A DNA stretch of 64,000 bases from Holdemanella porci (GCF_019052655.1 NZ_JAHQVB010000005.1:1-64000); one strand, 5' to 3'. Positions 1 through 9,157 are shown, numbered from the stretch's first letter. The notes: generated by a model not told the origin, from the letters alone. Made by a program: numbers and translations.

Positions 1-525
1 AAGCTATCAGAACTTGTAGAGGTGGATGAAAGGTTTACAGCTTGTTTCCATGACTACAAAATGAATCTGATTGAAATCACAGGAAATACTTCATATAATT
101 TTAATGAAGAAGACGTGCACAATTTATTCTACATATGTCGAAGCATTTATGATCAGTCTATTTATGAAGGAACGAGTAATCATTTTGGACTTGTGAAAAG
201 CACTGTGTTAAAAGTCGTCAAGACATTGACGGATGTAGAATGGTTGGATTTAGAAGAATTAGAGGAAAAGGAGGAGATTGAAATGTGTGAAGCTGAAAAG
301 AGATGGCTGGAAGTAAAGTCAAAGGAATGGGAAGCTGAAGGAATAAAAAAAGGAATCGAACAAGGCATTGAACGAGGAATTGAACAAGGCATTGAACAAG
401 GCATTGAGAAAAAAGAACTTGAAATGTATCAAACAATGGTAGACAAAGGATTCAGTATTTCAAGTATCGCATCCATCTTCTCAGTAAGTGAAGAGTCGAT
501 TGAAAGGCTATTGATGAAAGCTTAA
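1..525 (+). CDS. Rpn-family nuclease/putative transposase, C-terminal part (cut by window edge)
   Basis: The frame is open from base 1, so the gene starts outside the window. The visible part ends in a run of near-identical hexapeptides of the type GIEQGIE at about bases 343-411, followed by a short helical tail with a helix-turn-helix look (SISSIASIFSVSEESIERLL). This glycine-isoleucine-glutamate run before a small helical tail is typical of the PD-(D/E)XK nuclease family transposase (Rpn) proteins of Firmicutes. The catalytic PD-(D/E)XK core lies upstream and cannot be checked here. The hexapeptides are encoded by imperfect tandem 12-nt units, which could expand or contract by slippage. Function (recombination-promoting nuclease) is inferred from family. 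Confidence 0.75.
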   Translation, partial: KLSELVEVDERFTACFHDYKMNLIEITGNTSYNFNEEDVHNLFYICRSIYDQSIYEGTSNHFGLVKSTVLKVVKTLTDVEWLDLEELEEKEEIEMCEAEKRWLEVKSKEWEAEGIKKGIEQGIERGIEQGIEQGIEKKELEMYQTMVDKGFSISSIASIFSVSEESIERLLMKA

Positions 526-775
526 GTGTAGTCGAAACGTGTAAGGAACAATTAATATTGAACAAATCTTTGAGATTATTGAAATGGATTTTAATAGATG
601 GATGTGGATTTCGCATCCATCTTCTTGATAAGTTGAAAAATATAGATATATGCAGGATTGATACCATTTAGATAATGATATTTAGTCTTGATGTAGACGT
701 TGTTTTAAGAAGTGTGGAGAAGTAGACATTATATGAATAACTAACTATAATAGAACTAGAAGTGAGGTACATAAA
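526..775. other. Intergenic region with a remnant of the Rpn gene 3' end
   Basis: No convincing gene is present. The 15-mer TCGCATCCATCTTCT at 611-625 repeats exactly the sequence at 467-481 inside the preceding gene, and the bases around it are loosely similar. It probably derives from a second, decayed copy of the 3' end of an Rpn gene. GATGGATG at about 598-605 can pair with CATCCATC at 614-621 to form a hairpin. Confidence 0.45.
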
Positions 776-1738
776 ATGTCAATTATTAAACTAACTCCTG
801 CATTTAAAGACTACCTGTGGGGTGGTACTAAACTAAAAGAAAACTATGGTAAAAAAACAGATATGGATCCAGTTGCGGAGAGCTGGGAATTATCTGTGCA
901 TCCAGATGGTCCAAGTATTGTTGCGAGTGGTGAATATCAAGGCTTATCTTTTCCTAAATATTTAGAGAAAAAAGGGAAGGGTGTTTTAGGAACAAAGGGA
1001 AACACATTTGAGTTTTTTCCAATCTTAATTAAATTTATTGATGCTAAACAACCATTATCAATTCAGGTTCATCCTGATAATGAATATGCGCTTCGTGTTG
1101 AGCATGAATATGGAAAAACAGAAATGTGGTATATCTTAGATTGTGAACCAGATTCGTTTTTATATTTTGGTGTAAATAAAGAAATTACTAAAGAAGAATT
1201 TGAACGTCGAATTCATGATAATACTTTATTAGATGTGTTAAAAGCGGTTCCAGTACATAAGGGAGATGTTTTCTTTATAAAATCGGGTACAATTCATGCG
1301 ATTGGTGCAGGAATTCAGATTTGTGAGATCCAACAAAACTCAAATACAACATATCGTGTTTATGATTTTGGTCGTGTTGGAAAAGATGGTAAACCTCGTG
1401 AATTACATATTCAAAAGGCGATTGATGTTTCAAATCTAAGTCCGATTGAATCTGATTTTAAACCATGTGGTCCTGAAGAAAAGAATGGTGATTGTGATAC
1501 TGCTCGTTTGGCAACTTGCGAATACTTTACTACATATGAGTCTACATTGAATGGTACAACAACGCTTTATGTTGATGATGAAAGTTTTGGTTCTATCTTG
1601 TTGATTGAGGGTAATGCGACAATTGAAAATGATGGTACAACTTTAGAAGTAAATAAAGGAGATTCTGTATTTATTGATGCGAATAGTGGTGATGTAAAAA
1701 TCACAGGGAACTGCCAATGGATATATAGCAGGGTTTAA
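776..1738 (+). CDS. manA: Mannose-6-phosphate isomerase, class I, short Firmicutes form
   Basis: Interconverts mannose 6-phosphate and fructose 6-phosphate in the cytosol, using one Zn2+. The 320-residue protein has the family start (KLTPAFKDYLWGGTKL), the metal and substrate motif IQVHPDNEYA with a following Glu-rich segment (YGKTEMWYIL), and the second histidine motif KSGTIHAIGAG about 75 residues later, then an R-V-Y-D segment and a cupin-like C-terminal domain. Length matches the short Bacillus type (about 315 residues). It stands alone. A terminator overlaps its stop codon, so it is probably a single-gene unit. It would feed mannose from PTS uptake into glycolysis. Confidence 0.93.
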   Translation: MSIIKLTPAFKDYLWGGTKLKENYGKKTDMDPVAESWELSVHPDGPSIVASGEYQGLSFPKYLEKKGKGVLGTKGNTFEFFPILIKFIDAKQPLSIQVHPDNEYALRVEHEYGKTEMWYILDCEPDSFLYFGVNKEITKEEFERRIHDNTLLDVLKAVPVHKGDVFFIKSGTIHAIGAGIQICEIQQNSNTTYRVYDFGRVGKDGKPRELHIQKAIDVSNLSPIESDFKPCGPEEKNGDCDTARLATCEYFTTYESTLNGTTTLYVDDESFGSILLIEGNATIENDGTTLEVNKGDSVFIDANSGDVKITGNCQWIYSRV

Positions 1739-1756
1739 TCCCCTGCCTATTTTTTA
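1728..1756 (+). terminator. Intrinsic terminator after manA, abutting the mutY start
   Basis: GCAGGG (1728-1733) pairs with CCCTGC (1741-1746) across a loop containing the manA stop codon, and is followed by TATTTTTT. The T-tract ends only a few bases before the mutY ATG. Confidence 0.75.
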
Positions 1757-1759
1757 GTT

Positions 1760-2746
1760 ATGAAAGAATTTCAAAAAGATTTAATAGACTGGTATATTAA
1801 AAATCATCGTCCTTTAGAATTTCGTTTAAAGAAAGAGCCTTATGAAATATGGATCAGTGAAATCATGGCCCAACAAACTCGTATTGAGGCTATGCTTCCA
1901 TATTTTAAAAGGTGGATGCAGTTGTTACCGAATATTGAGAGTGTCGCAAAGTGTGATGATGAGAAGCTAAATAAGTTATGGCAAGGATTAGGTTATTATT
2001 CGCGGTGTAAAAATATAAAGAAATGTGCCATAGAATGTGTTGAAAAACACAATGGAAAATTACCTTGCACAAAAGAAGAATTATTAAAATTACCTGGAAT
2101 TGGCCCATACACGGCAGGTGCCATAGCTTCCATTGCGTATGGACAAAGAGTAAGTGCAGTCGATGGGAATGTGATTCGTGTATTTTCTAGGTTGTATGAT
2201 ATTTATGAGGATGTTACCAAGACAAGTGTGAAGAAACAGATTGAAATGTTAGTAGATGAAAGTCTTCCTTCAAAAGAAGAGATTTCTTACTATAATCAAG
2301 CGTTGATGGAACTGGGAGCACTTATTTGTATTCCCAAAAGTCCAAGGTGTGATATTTGTCCAATCAAAAAATATTGCGAAGCTTCAGATCCTGCTTCTTT
2401 GCCTTATAAGCCAAAGAAAAGTGCACGTAAAATCGAGTATAAACATGTGTATGTTTGGATACATCAAAATAAGGTTCATGTTGTAAAAAGAGCGGATACC
2501 GGTTTGTTGGCAGGACTTTATGGCTTTGATGAAACGAAACCAGAACATATTATAGAAAGTATTGAATTAAAACCTTATATACATATTTTTTCACATGTGG
2601 AGTGGCATATGGATGCGACGTTGTGTATAGTAGATGGGGAAGATTCAAATTATAAAACAATTGAAGAAATAGAAGAGTATATCGCATTACCAAGTGCATT
2701 TATGCCGTTTATGAAACAAGTAGAGGAGTATTTATGGAAAAAGTAG
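1760..2746 (+). CDS. mutY: A/G-specific adenine DNA glycosylase
   Basis: Removes adenine mispaired with 8-oxoguanine during base excision repair. The order of motifs is complete: catalytic Glu in SEIMAQQTR, the helix-hairpin-helix [16 protein letters not shown], the catalytic Asp in AVDGNVIRV, and the [4Fe-4S] ligands in [17 protein letters not shown] (C-x6-C-x2-C-x5-C). A C-terminal NUDIX-like 8-oxoG recognition domain follows from about residue 225. At 328 residues it is near the usual length. The ATG at 1760 gives the normal N-terminus ([13 protein letters not shown]), but there is no clear ribosome binding site because the manA terminator fills the space. Its end overlaps luxS by 13 bases, so the two genes are probably cotranscribed. 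Confidence 0.93.
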   Translation: MKEFQKDLIDWYIKNHRPLEFRLKKEPYEIWISEIMAQQTRIEAMLPYFKRWMQLLPNIESVAKCDDEKLNKLWQGLGYYSRCKNIKKCAIECVEKHNGKLPCTKEELLKLPGIGPYTAGAIASIAYGQRVSAVDGNVIRVFSRLYDIYEDVTKTSVKKQIEMLVDESLPSKEEISYYNQALMELGALICIPKSPRCDICPIKKYCEASDPASLPYKPKKSARKIEYKHVYVWIHQNKVHVVKRADTGLLAGLYGFDETKPEHIIESIELKPYIHIFSHVEWHMDATLCIVDGEDSNYKTIEEIEEYIALPSAFMPFMKQVEEYLWKK

Positions 2747-3210
2747 AAATTGAAAGTTTTACTTTAGATCATACTAAAGTAAAAGCGCCTTATGTGCGTT
2801 TGATAAGTGAAGAAAAAGGACCTAACGGAGATATTGTATCAAATTTTGATGTTCGCTTATGTCAACCGAATCGACAAGAGATACCAACCGGAGTTATGCA
2901 TACTTTAGAACATTTGTTCGCATTATATCTTCGCCCTAGAATTACTGGGTATTTAGATTGTTCACCATTTGGATGTCGTACAGGATTTCACCTTTTAGCA
3001 TGGGGAAAACATTCAAGTAAAGATGTTGCGATTGCCGTAAAAGAAGCTTTAGAGCTAATCACAACTACAGAATGGGAAGATGTTCCGGGTACAGAAGAAA
3101 AAGAGTGTGGTAACTACAAAGATCATTCTTTATTTGGCGCTAAGGAATGGGCAAAAGAAATTTTAGAGAAGGGAATGAGTTGCGACCCGTTCGAAAGAAA
3201 AATTGTGTAA
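2734..3210 (+). CDS. luxS: S-ribosylhomocysteine lyase
   Basis: Cleaves S-ribosylhomocysteine to homocysteine and DPD, the precursor of autoinducer 2, in the activated methyl cycle. The Zn2+ ligands are H56 and H60 in [10 protein letters not shown] and C125 in KECGNYKDH. Catalytic C81 lies in [11 protein letters not shown] and the conserved Glu is E59. The 158 residues match the family. The gene overlaps the end of mutY by 13 bases and ends in its own intrinsic terminator. No pfs or metabolic partners are adjacent. Confidence 0.96.
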   Translation: MEKVEIESFTLDHTKVKAPYVRLISEEKGPNGDIVSNFDVRLCQPNRQEIPTGVMHTLEHLFALYLRPRITGYLDCSPFGCRTGFHLLAWGKHSSKDVAIAVKEALELITTTEWEDVPGTEEKECGNYKDHSLFGAKEWAKEILEKGMSCDPFERKIV

Positions 3211-3234
3211 GAGAATGTGAAATTCTCTTTTTTT
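3210..3234 (+). terminator. Intrinsic terminator after luxS
   Basis: AGAGAAT (3210-3216) pairs with ATTCTCT (3222-3228), followed by an uninterrupted T-tract to 3234. The stem starts in the luxS stop codon. Confidence 0.85.
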
Positions 3235-3308
3235 ATTTGAGTTGCCCTATTTATCGTGTCGTTTCTATGTTAAAATATAGTATAGTCTTTAAAAGGAGAA
3301 CTTATATT

Positions 3309-5705
3309 ATGGCAGGAATTTTTGGAAAATTATTTTCAGAAGAACAACGTGAATTATCTGCATTAGAAAAGATTGCAGATCAAGTATTAAAATATGAACC
3401 AGAAATGCAGGCATTATCAGATGATGAGTTGCGTGCAAAAACGGATGAATATAGAAAAAGAATTGCGGATGGAGAAACGGTAGATGATCTTCTTCCTGAA
3501 GCGTTCGCAACAGCTAGAGAAGCTGCTTATCGTGTAATCAACGAAAAACCTTATAAAGTTCAGATTATGGGTTCGATTGCGATGCACAAAGGTGATATCT
3601 CAGAAATGAAGACTGGTGAAGGTAAAACTTTAACAGCTACAATGTGTGTATATTTGAATGCACTTGCAGGTCAAGGTGTTCATGTAATCACAGTCAATGA
3701 ATATTTGGCTGGTCGTGATGCTGCCTGGATGGGTGAAATTTATCGTTTCTTAGGTTTAACTGTTGGTGTAAATACACGTGATTTAAAACCAAGAGAAAAA
3801 CGTGATGCGTATGCATGTGATATTACATATACAACAAACTCAGAACTTGGATTTGATTACTTGCGTGACAACATGGTTACAGAAGTTGAAGACCGTGTAA
3901 TGCGTGGACTTCACATGGCTGTAATCGATGAAGTTGACTCTGTATTAATTGATGAGAGTCGTACACCATTGATTATTTCAGGTGGTAAAAAACAAACCGC
4001 AAACTTATACATTCAGTCGGATCGTTTTGTGAAGACTTTAATAGCTCCAGAATATGAAACAGATAAGTTTACTCATGAAAAAACTTTGATTTCTGGAGAT
4101 TATGATATAGATGAAAAGACACGTCAGATCATGTTGAGTGAAGATGGTGTTCATAAGGCGGAAAAATTCTTTAAGATCAAAAACCTTTACGATATTGAAC
4201 ACACTCAACTTGTTCACCACATTAACCAGGCTTTAAAGGCAAACTACATCATGATGCGTGAAGTTGAATATGTAGTTAGTGATGAAAAAGAAATTGTTAT
4301 CGTTGATCAATTTACAGGTCGTATGATGCCAGGACGTGCATATTCAGATGGTTTACACCAAGCTATTGAAGCTAAAGAAGGGGTTCCAATCAAAGAAGAA
4401 ACTTCGACTTTGGCGACAATCACATACCAGAACTTCTTCCGTCTATATGAAAAATTGGCTGGTATGACGGGTACCGCAAAAACTGAAGAAGAAGAATTCT
4501 TATCAACTTACAATATGAAAGTTGTTGTTATTCCTACAAACCGTCCAGTAGCTCGTAAGGATCTTCCTGATGAAATCTATGCACATAAAAAAGATAAATA
4601 TGCTGCATTGGTACGTGAAGTAAAACGTTTGTATGAAACAGGACAACCAGTTCTAGTTGGTACGATTGCGGTAGAAACAAGTGAGGTTATTTCACAATTA
4701 TTAAATAAGGAACATATTCCTCATGAAGTATTAAATGCGAAAAACCATGCTCGTGAAGCAGAAATCATCGCAAAGGCGGGTCGTCCAAAATCAGTTACAA
4801 TTGCGACAAACATGGCTGGTCGTGGTACCGACATTAAATTAACAGAAGAATCACGTAAATTAGGTGGTTTAGCTGTATTGGGTAGTGAAAGACATGAATC
4901 TCGTCGTATTGATAACCAGTTGCGTGGACGTTCTGGTCGTCAAGGAGATCCTGGTTTCTCACGTTTCTATGTATCTTTAGAAGATTCATTGATGGTTCGT
5001 TTTGGTGGCGACAAGCTACAAAAGCTATTTGAAAAAATGGGTGATGAACAAATTGAATCAAAGGCAGTTACAAAATCAATCACAATGGCTCAAAAACGTG
5101 TTGAAGGATATAACTTCGATATGCGTAAACAATTGTTAGATTATGATGATGTATTACGTCGTCAACGTGAAATTATTTATGCACAGCGCAATCGTATTTT
5201 AGAAGCAGATGAAGTGCATGATATGGTTCGTGTTGTATTTGAAAAAACAATTGAACAAACTTTACAAGCTAATTTATCGGATCAAAAGAAACAAACAATC
5301 GATGTTGCAGGCGTTGTTAAATCCATTGAAATGATGGGTATGGCTGAAGATAAGGCGATTCGTGCAAATGAACTTGAAGGAAAGTCTTATGATGAAGTTA
5401 AAGAATATTGTGTAAATAAGATTTGGAATGAATATGAAGCTGAAATCAAAGATGTTAAGCGTCAATTCTTGCCTTTTGAAAAGACAGTTGTGTTACGTAA
5501 TATTGACCGTAACTGGATCAACCATATTGATATGATGGATAAATTGCGTAGTGGTATCTATTTGCGTTCTTATGCACAAAATAACCCTCTACAACAATAT
5601 GTACAAGAAGGATTCGATATGTTTGAAGAAATGAATCAAAGAATTGATCGTGAAATCACATTCTTTTTATTAAAGGTTCGTATTCGTAAGGAGCATGCAG
5701 CTTAA
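3309..5705 (+). CDS. secA: Preprotein translocase ATPase SecA, short form
   Basis: Motor ATPase that drives unfolded preproteins through SecYEG. I chose the ATG at 3309 because AAAAGGAGAA lies about 10 bases before it and the product starts with the usual MAGIFGKLFS; the frame is also open upstream to 3147, overlapping luxS. The 798 residues contain Walker A (MKTGEGKT, about residues 100-107), a Walker B-type DEVDS, the preprotein cross-linking domain, and the RGRSGRQGDPG helicase motif VI region. The protein ends in RIRKEHAA with no C-terminal Cys-x-Cys...Cys-His/Cys zinc motif, so the SecB/phospholipid-binding tail is absent. The stop codon TAA shares its last base with the prfB ATG, so the pair is translationally coupled. 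Confidence 0.96.
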   Translation: MAGIFGKLFSEEQRELSALEKIADQVLKYEPEMQALSDDELRAKTDEYRKRIADGETVDDLLPEAFATAREAAYRVINEKPYKVQIMGSIAMHKGDISEMKTGEGKTLTATMCVYLNALAGQGVHVITVNEYLAGRDAAWMGEIYRFLGLTVGVNTRDLKPREKRDAYACDITYTTNSELGFDYLRDNMVTEVEDRVMRGLHMAVIDEVDSVLIDESRTPLIISGGKKQTANLYIQSDRFVKTLIAPEYETDKFTHEKTLISGDYDIDEKTRQIMLSEDGVHKAEKFFKIKNLYDIEHTQLVHHINQALKANYIMMREVEYVVSDEKEIVIVDQFTGRMMPGRAYSDGLHQAIEAKEGVPIKEETSTLATITYQNFFRLYEKLAGMTGTAKTEEEEFLSTYNMKVVVIPTNRPVARKDLPDEIYAHKKDKYAALVREVKRLYETGQPVLVGTIAVETSEVISQLLNKEHIPHEVLNAKNHAREAEIIAKAGRPKSVTIATNMAGRGTDIKLTEESRKLGGLAVLGSERHESRRIDNQLRGRSGRQGDPGFSRFYVSLEDSLMVRFGGDKLQKLFEKMGDEQIESKAVTKSITMAQKRVEGYNFDMRKQLLDYDDVLRRQREIIYAQRNRILEADEVHDMVRVVFEKTIEQTLQANLSDQKKQTIDVAGVVKSIEMMGMAEDKAIRANELEGKSYDEVKEYCVNKIWNEYEAEIKDVKRQFLPFEKTVVLRNIDRNWINHIDMMDKLRSGIYLRSYAQNNPLQQYVQEGFDMFEEMNQRIDREITFFLLKVRIRKEHAA

Positions 5706-6806
5706 TGGAACTATATGAATTGAAACAAGGAGTGAGTACTCACCTAGAGAAATTACATTCTTTAGGTGAGTCACTTTGACTTATCTAGTAAAAATAAACA
5801 AATTGAAGAATATGATAAACAAACTTTAGAACCAGATTTCTGGCAAGATCAAAAAAAAGCTCAACAAGTGATTCGTGCAAAAAACGCATTAAAAGATATT
5901 GTGGATTGTTATGAAGAATTAGATTTACAATTAACTTCACTAAATGATACGGCTGATGAATTAAAGTCTGAATTTGATGAAGAACTGATGATGATTGCCG
6001 AAGAAGAATATGCGGATATGGATAAGAAATTCGAGAATTTTGAAATCCAAGTCTTATTAAGTCATGAATATGATCAAAACAATGCCATTTTAGAAATTCA
6101 CCCTGGAGCTGGTGGAACCGAGTCTTGTGACTGGGCAAGCATGTTGTATCGTATGTATACAAGATATGCAGAAAAACATGGCTTTAAAGTGAGTGTTCTA
6201 GATTATTTACCAGGGGATGAAGCTGGTATTAAAAGTGTAACTTTCCTTGTCGAAGGAGATAAGGCTTATGGCTATCTGAAATCCGAAAAGGGAGTACATC
6301 GTTTAGTTCGTATTTCGCCATTTGATTCAGGTGCTAGAAGACACACTTCTTTTGCGAGTTTAGATGTTATGCCTCAATTTAATGATGAAATTGAAATTGA
6401 CATCAAACCAGAAGATTTGATTGTAGAAACAAAACGTGCTTCAGGTGCTGGAGGACAGCATATCAATAAAACGGATAGCGCGGTTCGTATGGTGCATAAG
6501 CCAACGGGTATTGTGGCTACATGTCAAAATGGACGTAGTCAGCATGAAAATAGAGAAGAATGTTTGCGTGTCTTAAAGTCTCGTTTATATCAATTAGAAA
6601 TTGAAGAACAAGAAAAGAAGATTGCTCAAATTAAAGGTGTGCAGTCAGCCAATGAATGGGGAAGCCAGATTCGAAGCTATGTCATGCATCCATATAGCTT
6701 AGTTAAAGATGTTCGTACAGGTTATGAAACAAGCCAAGTTCAATCTGTATTAGATGGAGATCTTGATGAATTCATCTTTGCGTATTTAAAATCACAAATT
6801 CAATAA
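5705..6806 (+). CDS. prfB: Peptide chain release factor 2, expressed by programmed +1 frameshift
   Basis: Recognises UGA and UAA stops and triggers peptide release. Translation begins at ATG 5705, reads 24 codons to CTT and meets TGA at 5777-5779; slipping forward by one base at CTT gives GAC and the remaining 342 codons, for 366 residues in total, the usual RF2 length. The anticodon-like SPF motif is in [15 protein letters not shown] and the peptidyl-transferase GGQ motif is in [17 protein letters not shown]2 therefore controls its own synthesis: low RF2 favours the shift. The GTG at 5766 in the main frame is not the real start. It follows secA directly and ends in a strong terminator. Confidence 0.97.
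5764..5780 (+). promoter_or_regulatory. RF2 +1 frameshift signal
   Basis: AGGTGAG (5764-5770), an internal anti-SD-complementary stretch, is followed by TCA and then the slippery CTT TGA C (5774-5780). The 3-base spacing matches the classic AGGGGG-TAT-CTT-TGA-C arrangement. Confidence 0.95.
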
Positions 6807-6834
6807 AATCCAATCGAAAGGTTGGATTTTTCTA
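6805..6834 (+). terminator. Intrinsic terminator after prfB
   Basis: AAAATCCAA (6805-6813) pairs with TTGGATTTT (6822-6830) and runs into a T-rich tail. Confidence 0.88.
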
Positions 6835-6836
6835 TA

Positions 6837-6920
6837 TTCGCTCATAAAAGTGTAATTATTTTAAATTATTCGCTCATAAAAGTGTAATTATTTTAAATTA
6901 TTCGCTCATAAAAGTGTAAA
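6837..6920. repeat. 32-bp direct repeats, about 2.6 copies
   Basis: Units begin at 6837, 6869 and 6901, each with TTCGCTCATAAAAGTGTAA and a TTATTTTAAATTA tail; the period is exactly 32 bp and the first two units are identical. The third unit loses the tail and runs into the leader of the next gene. They lie between the prfB terminator and the U32-like gene, in the promoter position, so they may be stacked operators. There are no spacers, so this is not CRISPR. Confidence 0.9.
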
Positions 6921-6945
6921 ATACTCTTATCAAGAGGTTAAGAAT

Positions 6946-7833
6946 ATGAATGTATATTATCATTTACCGGGCTTATTTGAATTCTATGAATTTTATAAAA
7001 AGTTTTTGCCCCTATTTAAAAATAAATCAGAATATTTCTATGACTGGTGTAAGATTGGCTCTATTTATGGCTCACCATCTGATTGTATATGGTCTGGTGG
7101 ACGCATCAGTTATGCAGATTGTGATCCAAAAAAAGTATTTGCTTTGATGAAAGAATACAATATATCTTCACGTCTTACATTTAGTAATTCTTTGATTGAA
7201 GAAAAACATTTATCCGATATAAAATGCAATGAATTATGTCGATTGTTGAATTTAGATTTAAACAATGGGATTATTATTCATTCAGATTTATTGATGAAAT
7301 ATTTGAAATCAAAATATCCAAATCTATATTTTGTATCTTCAACCACAAAAGTATTAACGGATTTTAATGATTTTGAAAAGGAAGTAGAAAATTCAGACTT
7401 TACGTATGTAGTCCCTGATTTTCGATTGAATAAACAATTAGAAAAGTTGAATTCACTATCTGAAGTATATAAACCAAAGGTAGAATTTTTATGTAACGAA
7501 TGTTGCTGGTATGGATGTAAAGATCGTAAGGAATGTTATAAATCGGTTTCTAGACAAAATCTAGGTATTGATTGTATGGATCATGTATGTAAGGCCCCTT
7601 TTTCAAAGGAAGGGTATCGTTTTTCTAGAGTGATGGAAAATCCTGCATTTATTAGTTTAGAGGATATTTTAAATATCTATGTTCCTATGGGCTATTCAAA
7701 TTTTAAAATCGAAGGAAGAGATTTAGGAAGTGCCCTATTATTAGAATTTATTCTTTACTATATGGTAAAACCACAATACCAAATTCATGTTCGTGAAGCA
7801 ATGTATTTAGATGCAATGTTAGACTTATTTTAG
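6946..7833 (+). CDS. U32-peptidase-like protein with a cysteine cluster
   Basis: The 295-residue protein resembles the U32 family (collagenase-like peptidases and relatives of the UbiU/UbiV iron-sulfur proteins). The support is a TIM-barrel-like order of segments (YVVPDFRLNKQLEKLNSL), a cysteine-rich stretch around residues 180-200 (LCNECCWYGCKDRKECY) and the C-terminal FKIEGRDLGS, a signature of U32 proteins. The cysteines suggest a bound Fe-S cluster, by analogy with UbiU/V. ATG 6946 follows AAGAGGTTAAG. Six bases separate it from the nitroreductase-like gene, so they form an operon behind the 32-bp repeats. The substrate is unknown. Confidence 0.6.
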   Translation: MNVYYHLPGLFEFYEFYKKFLPLFKNKSEYFYDWCKIGSIYGSPSDCIWSGGRISYADCDPKKVFALMKEYNISSRLTFSNSLIEEKHLSDIKCNELCRLLNLDLNNGIIIHSDLLMKYLKSKYPNLYFVSSTTKVLTDFNDFEKEVENSDFTYVVPDFRLNKQLEKLNSLSEVYKPKVEFLCNECCWYGCKDRKECYKSVSRQNLGIDCMDHVCKAPFSKEGYRFSRVMENPAFISLEDILNIYVPMGYSNFKIEGRDLGSALLLEFILYYMVKPQYQIHVREAMYLDAMLDLF

Positions 7834-7839
7834 GAGAAA

Positions 7840-8493
7840 ATGATGATTGAAAAAAGACACACAGTACGGAAATATTTAGATAAACCATTAGATGTTGATT
7901 TAATAAGTTTATTAAATGCACGTATTGAACAAAACAATGAATTGTATGATTTGACATTGAAACTCGTGATGAACAACTCCGATGGTATTTCTAGTTTGGC
8001 TAGACTCATGTCGAATAATACGGTACAAAACTATATCATTCTTGCAGGTAAAGAATGTTCAAGTTTGGATGAGAAGATAGGCTATTGTGGCGCTGACTTA
8101 ATTTTGTATGCCCAAAGCCTTGGGCTAAATACATGGTGGTGTGGAGGTATGTTTAATGGCAAGAATGCTCTTAAACATTTATATGATAAAGATGTTAGAG
8201 TCAATGGTGTCATTGCGATTGGATATGGAAAAACACAGGGTGTACCGCACAAATCAAAGACAGCTGATCAAATTAGCCATTACCAAGGAGTAGTTCCAGA
8301 TTGGTTTAACGCGGGTATCAAAGCTTTATTATTGGCACCAAGTGCTTTAAATAGACAGCCGTATATAGTAAATGGTGTGGGAAATAAAGTGAGTTTTAAA
8401 GTGAAAAATGGACCTCTATCACAAATCGATTTAGGCATAGGAAAATATTTCTTTGAGCTTGGTGCAGGTAAATCAAATTTTGAATGGAGTTAA
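7840..8493 (+). CDS. Nitroreductase-family protein (TM1586-like)
   Basis: The 217-residue protein starts with the family signature of FMN-dependent nitroreductases (MIEKRHTVRKYLDKPL) and has the central GYCGADLILYAQSLGLNTWWCGG and a VIAIGYGKTQG segment, then a second half (LLLAPSALNRQPY) resembling a duplicated nitroreductase fold, as in the TM1586 type. It probably binds FMN and reduces an unknown substrate with NAD(P)H. It follows the U32-like gene by six bases with AGGAGA as ribosome binding site. The next gene starts one base after its stop, consistent with one operon. Confidence 0.7.
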   Translation: MMIEKRHTVRKYLDKPLDVDLISLLNARIEQNNELYDLTLKLVMNNSDGISSLARLMSNNTVQNYIILAGKECSSLDEKIGYCGADLILYAQSLGLNTWWCGGMFNGKNALKHLYDKDVRVNGVIAIGYGKTQGVPHKSKTADQISHYQGVVPDWFNAGIKALLLAPSALNRQPYIVNGVGNKVSFKVKNGPLSQIDLGIGKYFFELGAGKSNFEWS

Positions 8494-8494
8494 T

Positions 8495-9157
8495 ATGATA
8501 CATATTGAGGATGAAATCTTTTTAAAGAAGAAATTTGATTTTGATAAGCTAAAAAGTTTTGACTTTTCAATAGTGGATAATAAATATATCTATACAGAAG
8601 ACTTTATGGATTCAAATTTTAAAGCTATAATTGAAATATCGGATGTTTTAAAAGGTAAAGTCATTGATAATTTCAGTAATGAAGAATATATGCCGCTACG
8701 CATCGAATCCTATGATGGAGAGTATATCTGTAAAGTTCGTGAAGCATACAAATCCATATTAAAAAGAATTGCGGATGCATGATGTACAGATGTGTTTTTT
8801 GCGAGTGATCAAGCCAATCGCATTGCGAATTTGATTTATGAAAGGTATGGTGTAAAACCGGATTTTCCATGGAAGGATGACAATGGTGTTTTTCGTCATT
8901 TAGACAATAATAAGTGGTTTTCCCTTATTATGTATGTGAAGTGGAACGCTCTTTTAAAAGATGGAAATACCCGTATGGTAAACATTATGAATCTAAAAAG
9001 CGAAGAACACTATGATATTGATGGAATTTATCCGGCTTATCACATGAATCACAAGAGTTGGATATCTTTGGCTTTAGATGATACATTATCTGATTCATTA
9101 ATTATGGAATTGGTTTCAAAAAGTTACAATTTAACAAGAAAGAAAAGGCGCAAATAA
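8495..9157 (+). pseudogene. MmcQ/YjbR-family protein interrupted by an in-frame TGA
   Basis: Reading from ATG 8495 (GGAG 6-9 bases before it) gives 95 residues, then TGA at 8780-8782, then 125 more residues in the same frame to 9157. Together they match the long two-part form of MmcQ/YjbR proteins: an N-terminal half ending VREAYKSILKRIADA and a C-terminal half with SDQANRIANLIYERYG, DNNKWFSLIM and YPAYHMNHKSWISLALDD. No indel is needed. By recollection of the family, the TGA falls where many members have Cys. A nonsense mutation is the simplest reading; read-through or Sec insertion is less likely. The downstream half could restart at GTG 8792. Function of the family is unknown (CyaY-like fold, possible DNA binding). 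Confidence 0.8.

Noticed and set aside
3147-3308. Longer SecA N-terminus
   Set aside because: The upstream codons overlap luxS and its terminator, and a good ribosome binding site marks ATG 3309.
6837-6920. 32-bp repeats as a CRISPR array
   Set aside because: Units follow one another directly without unique spacers and no cas genes are nearby.
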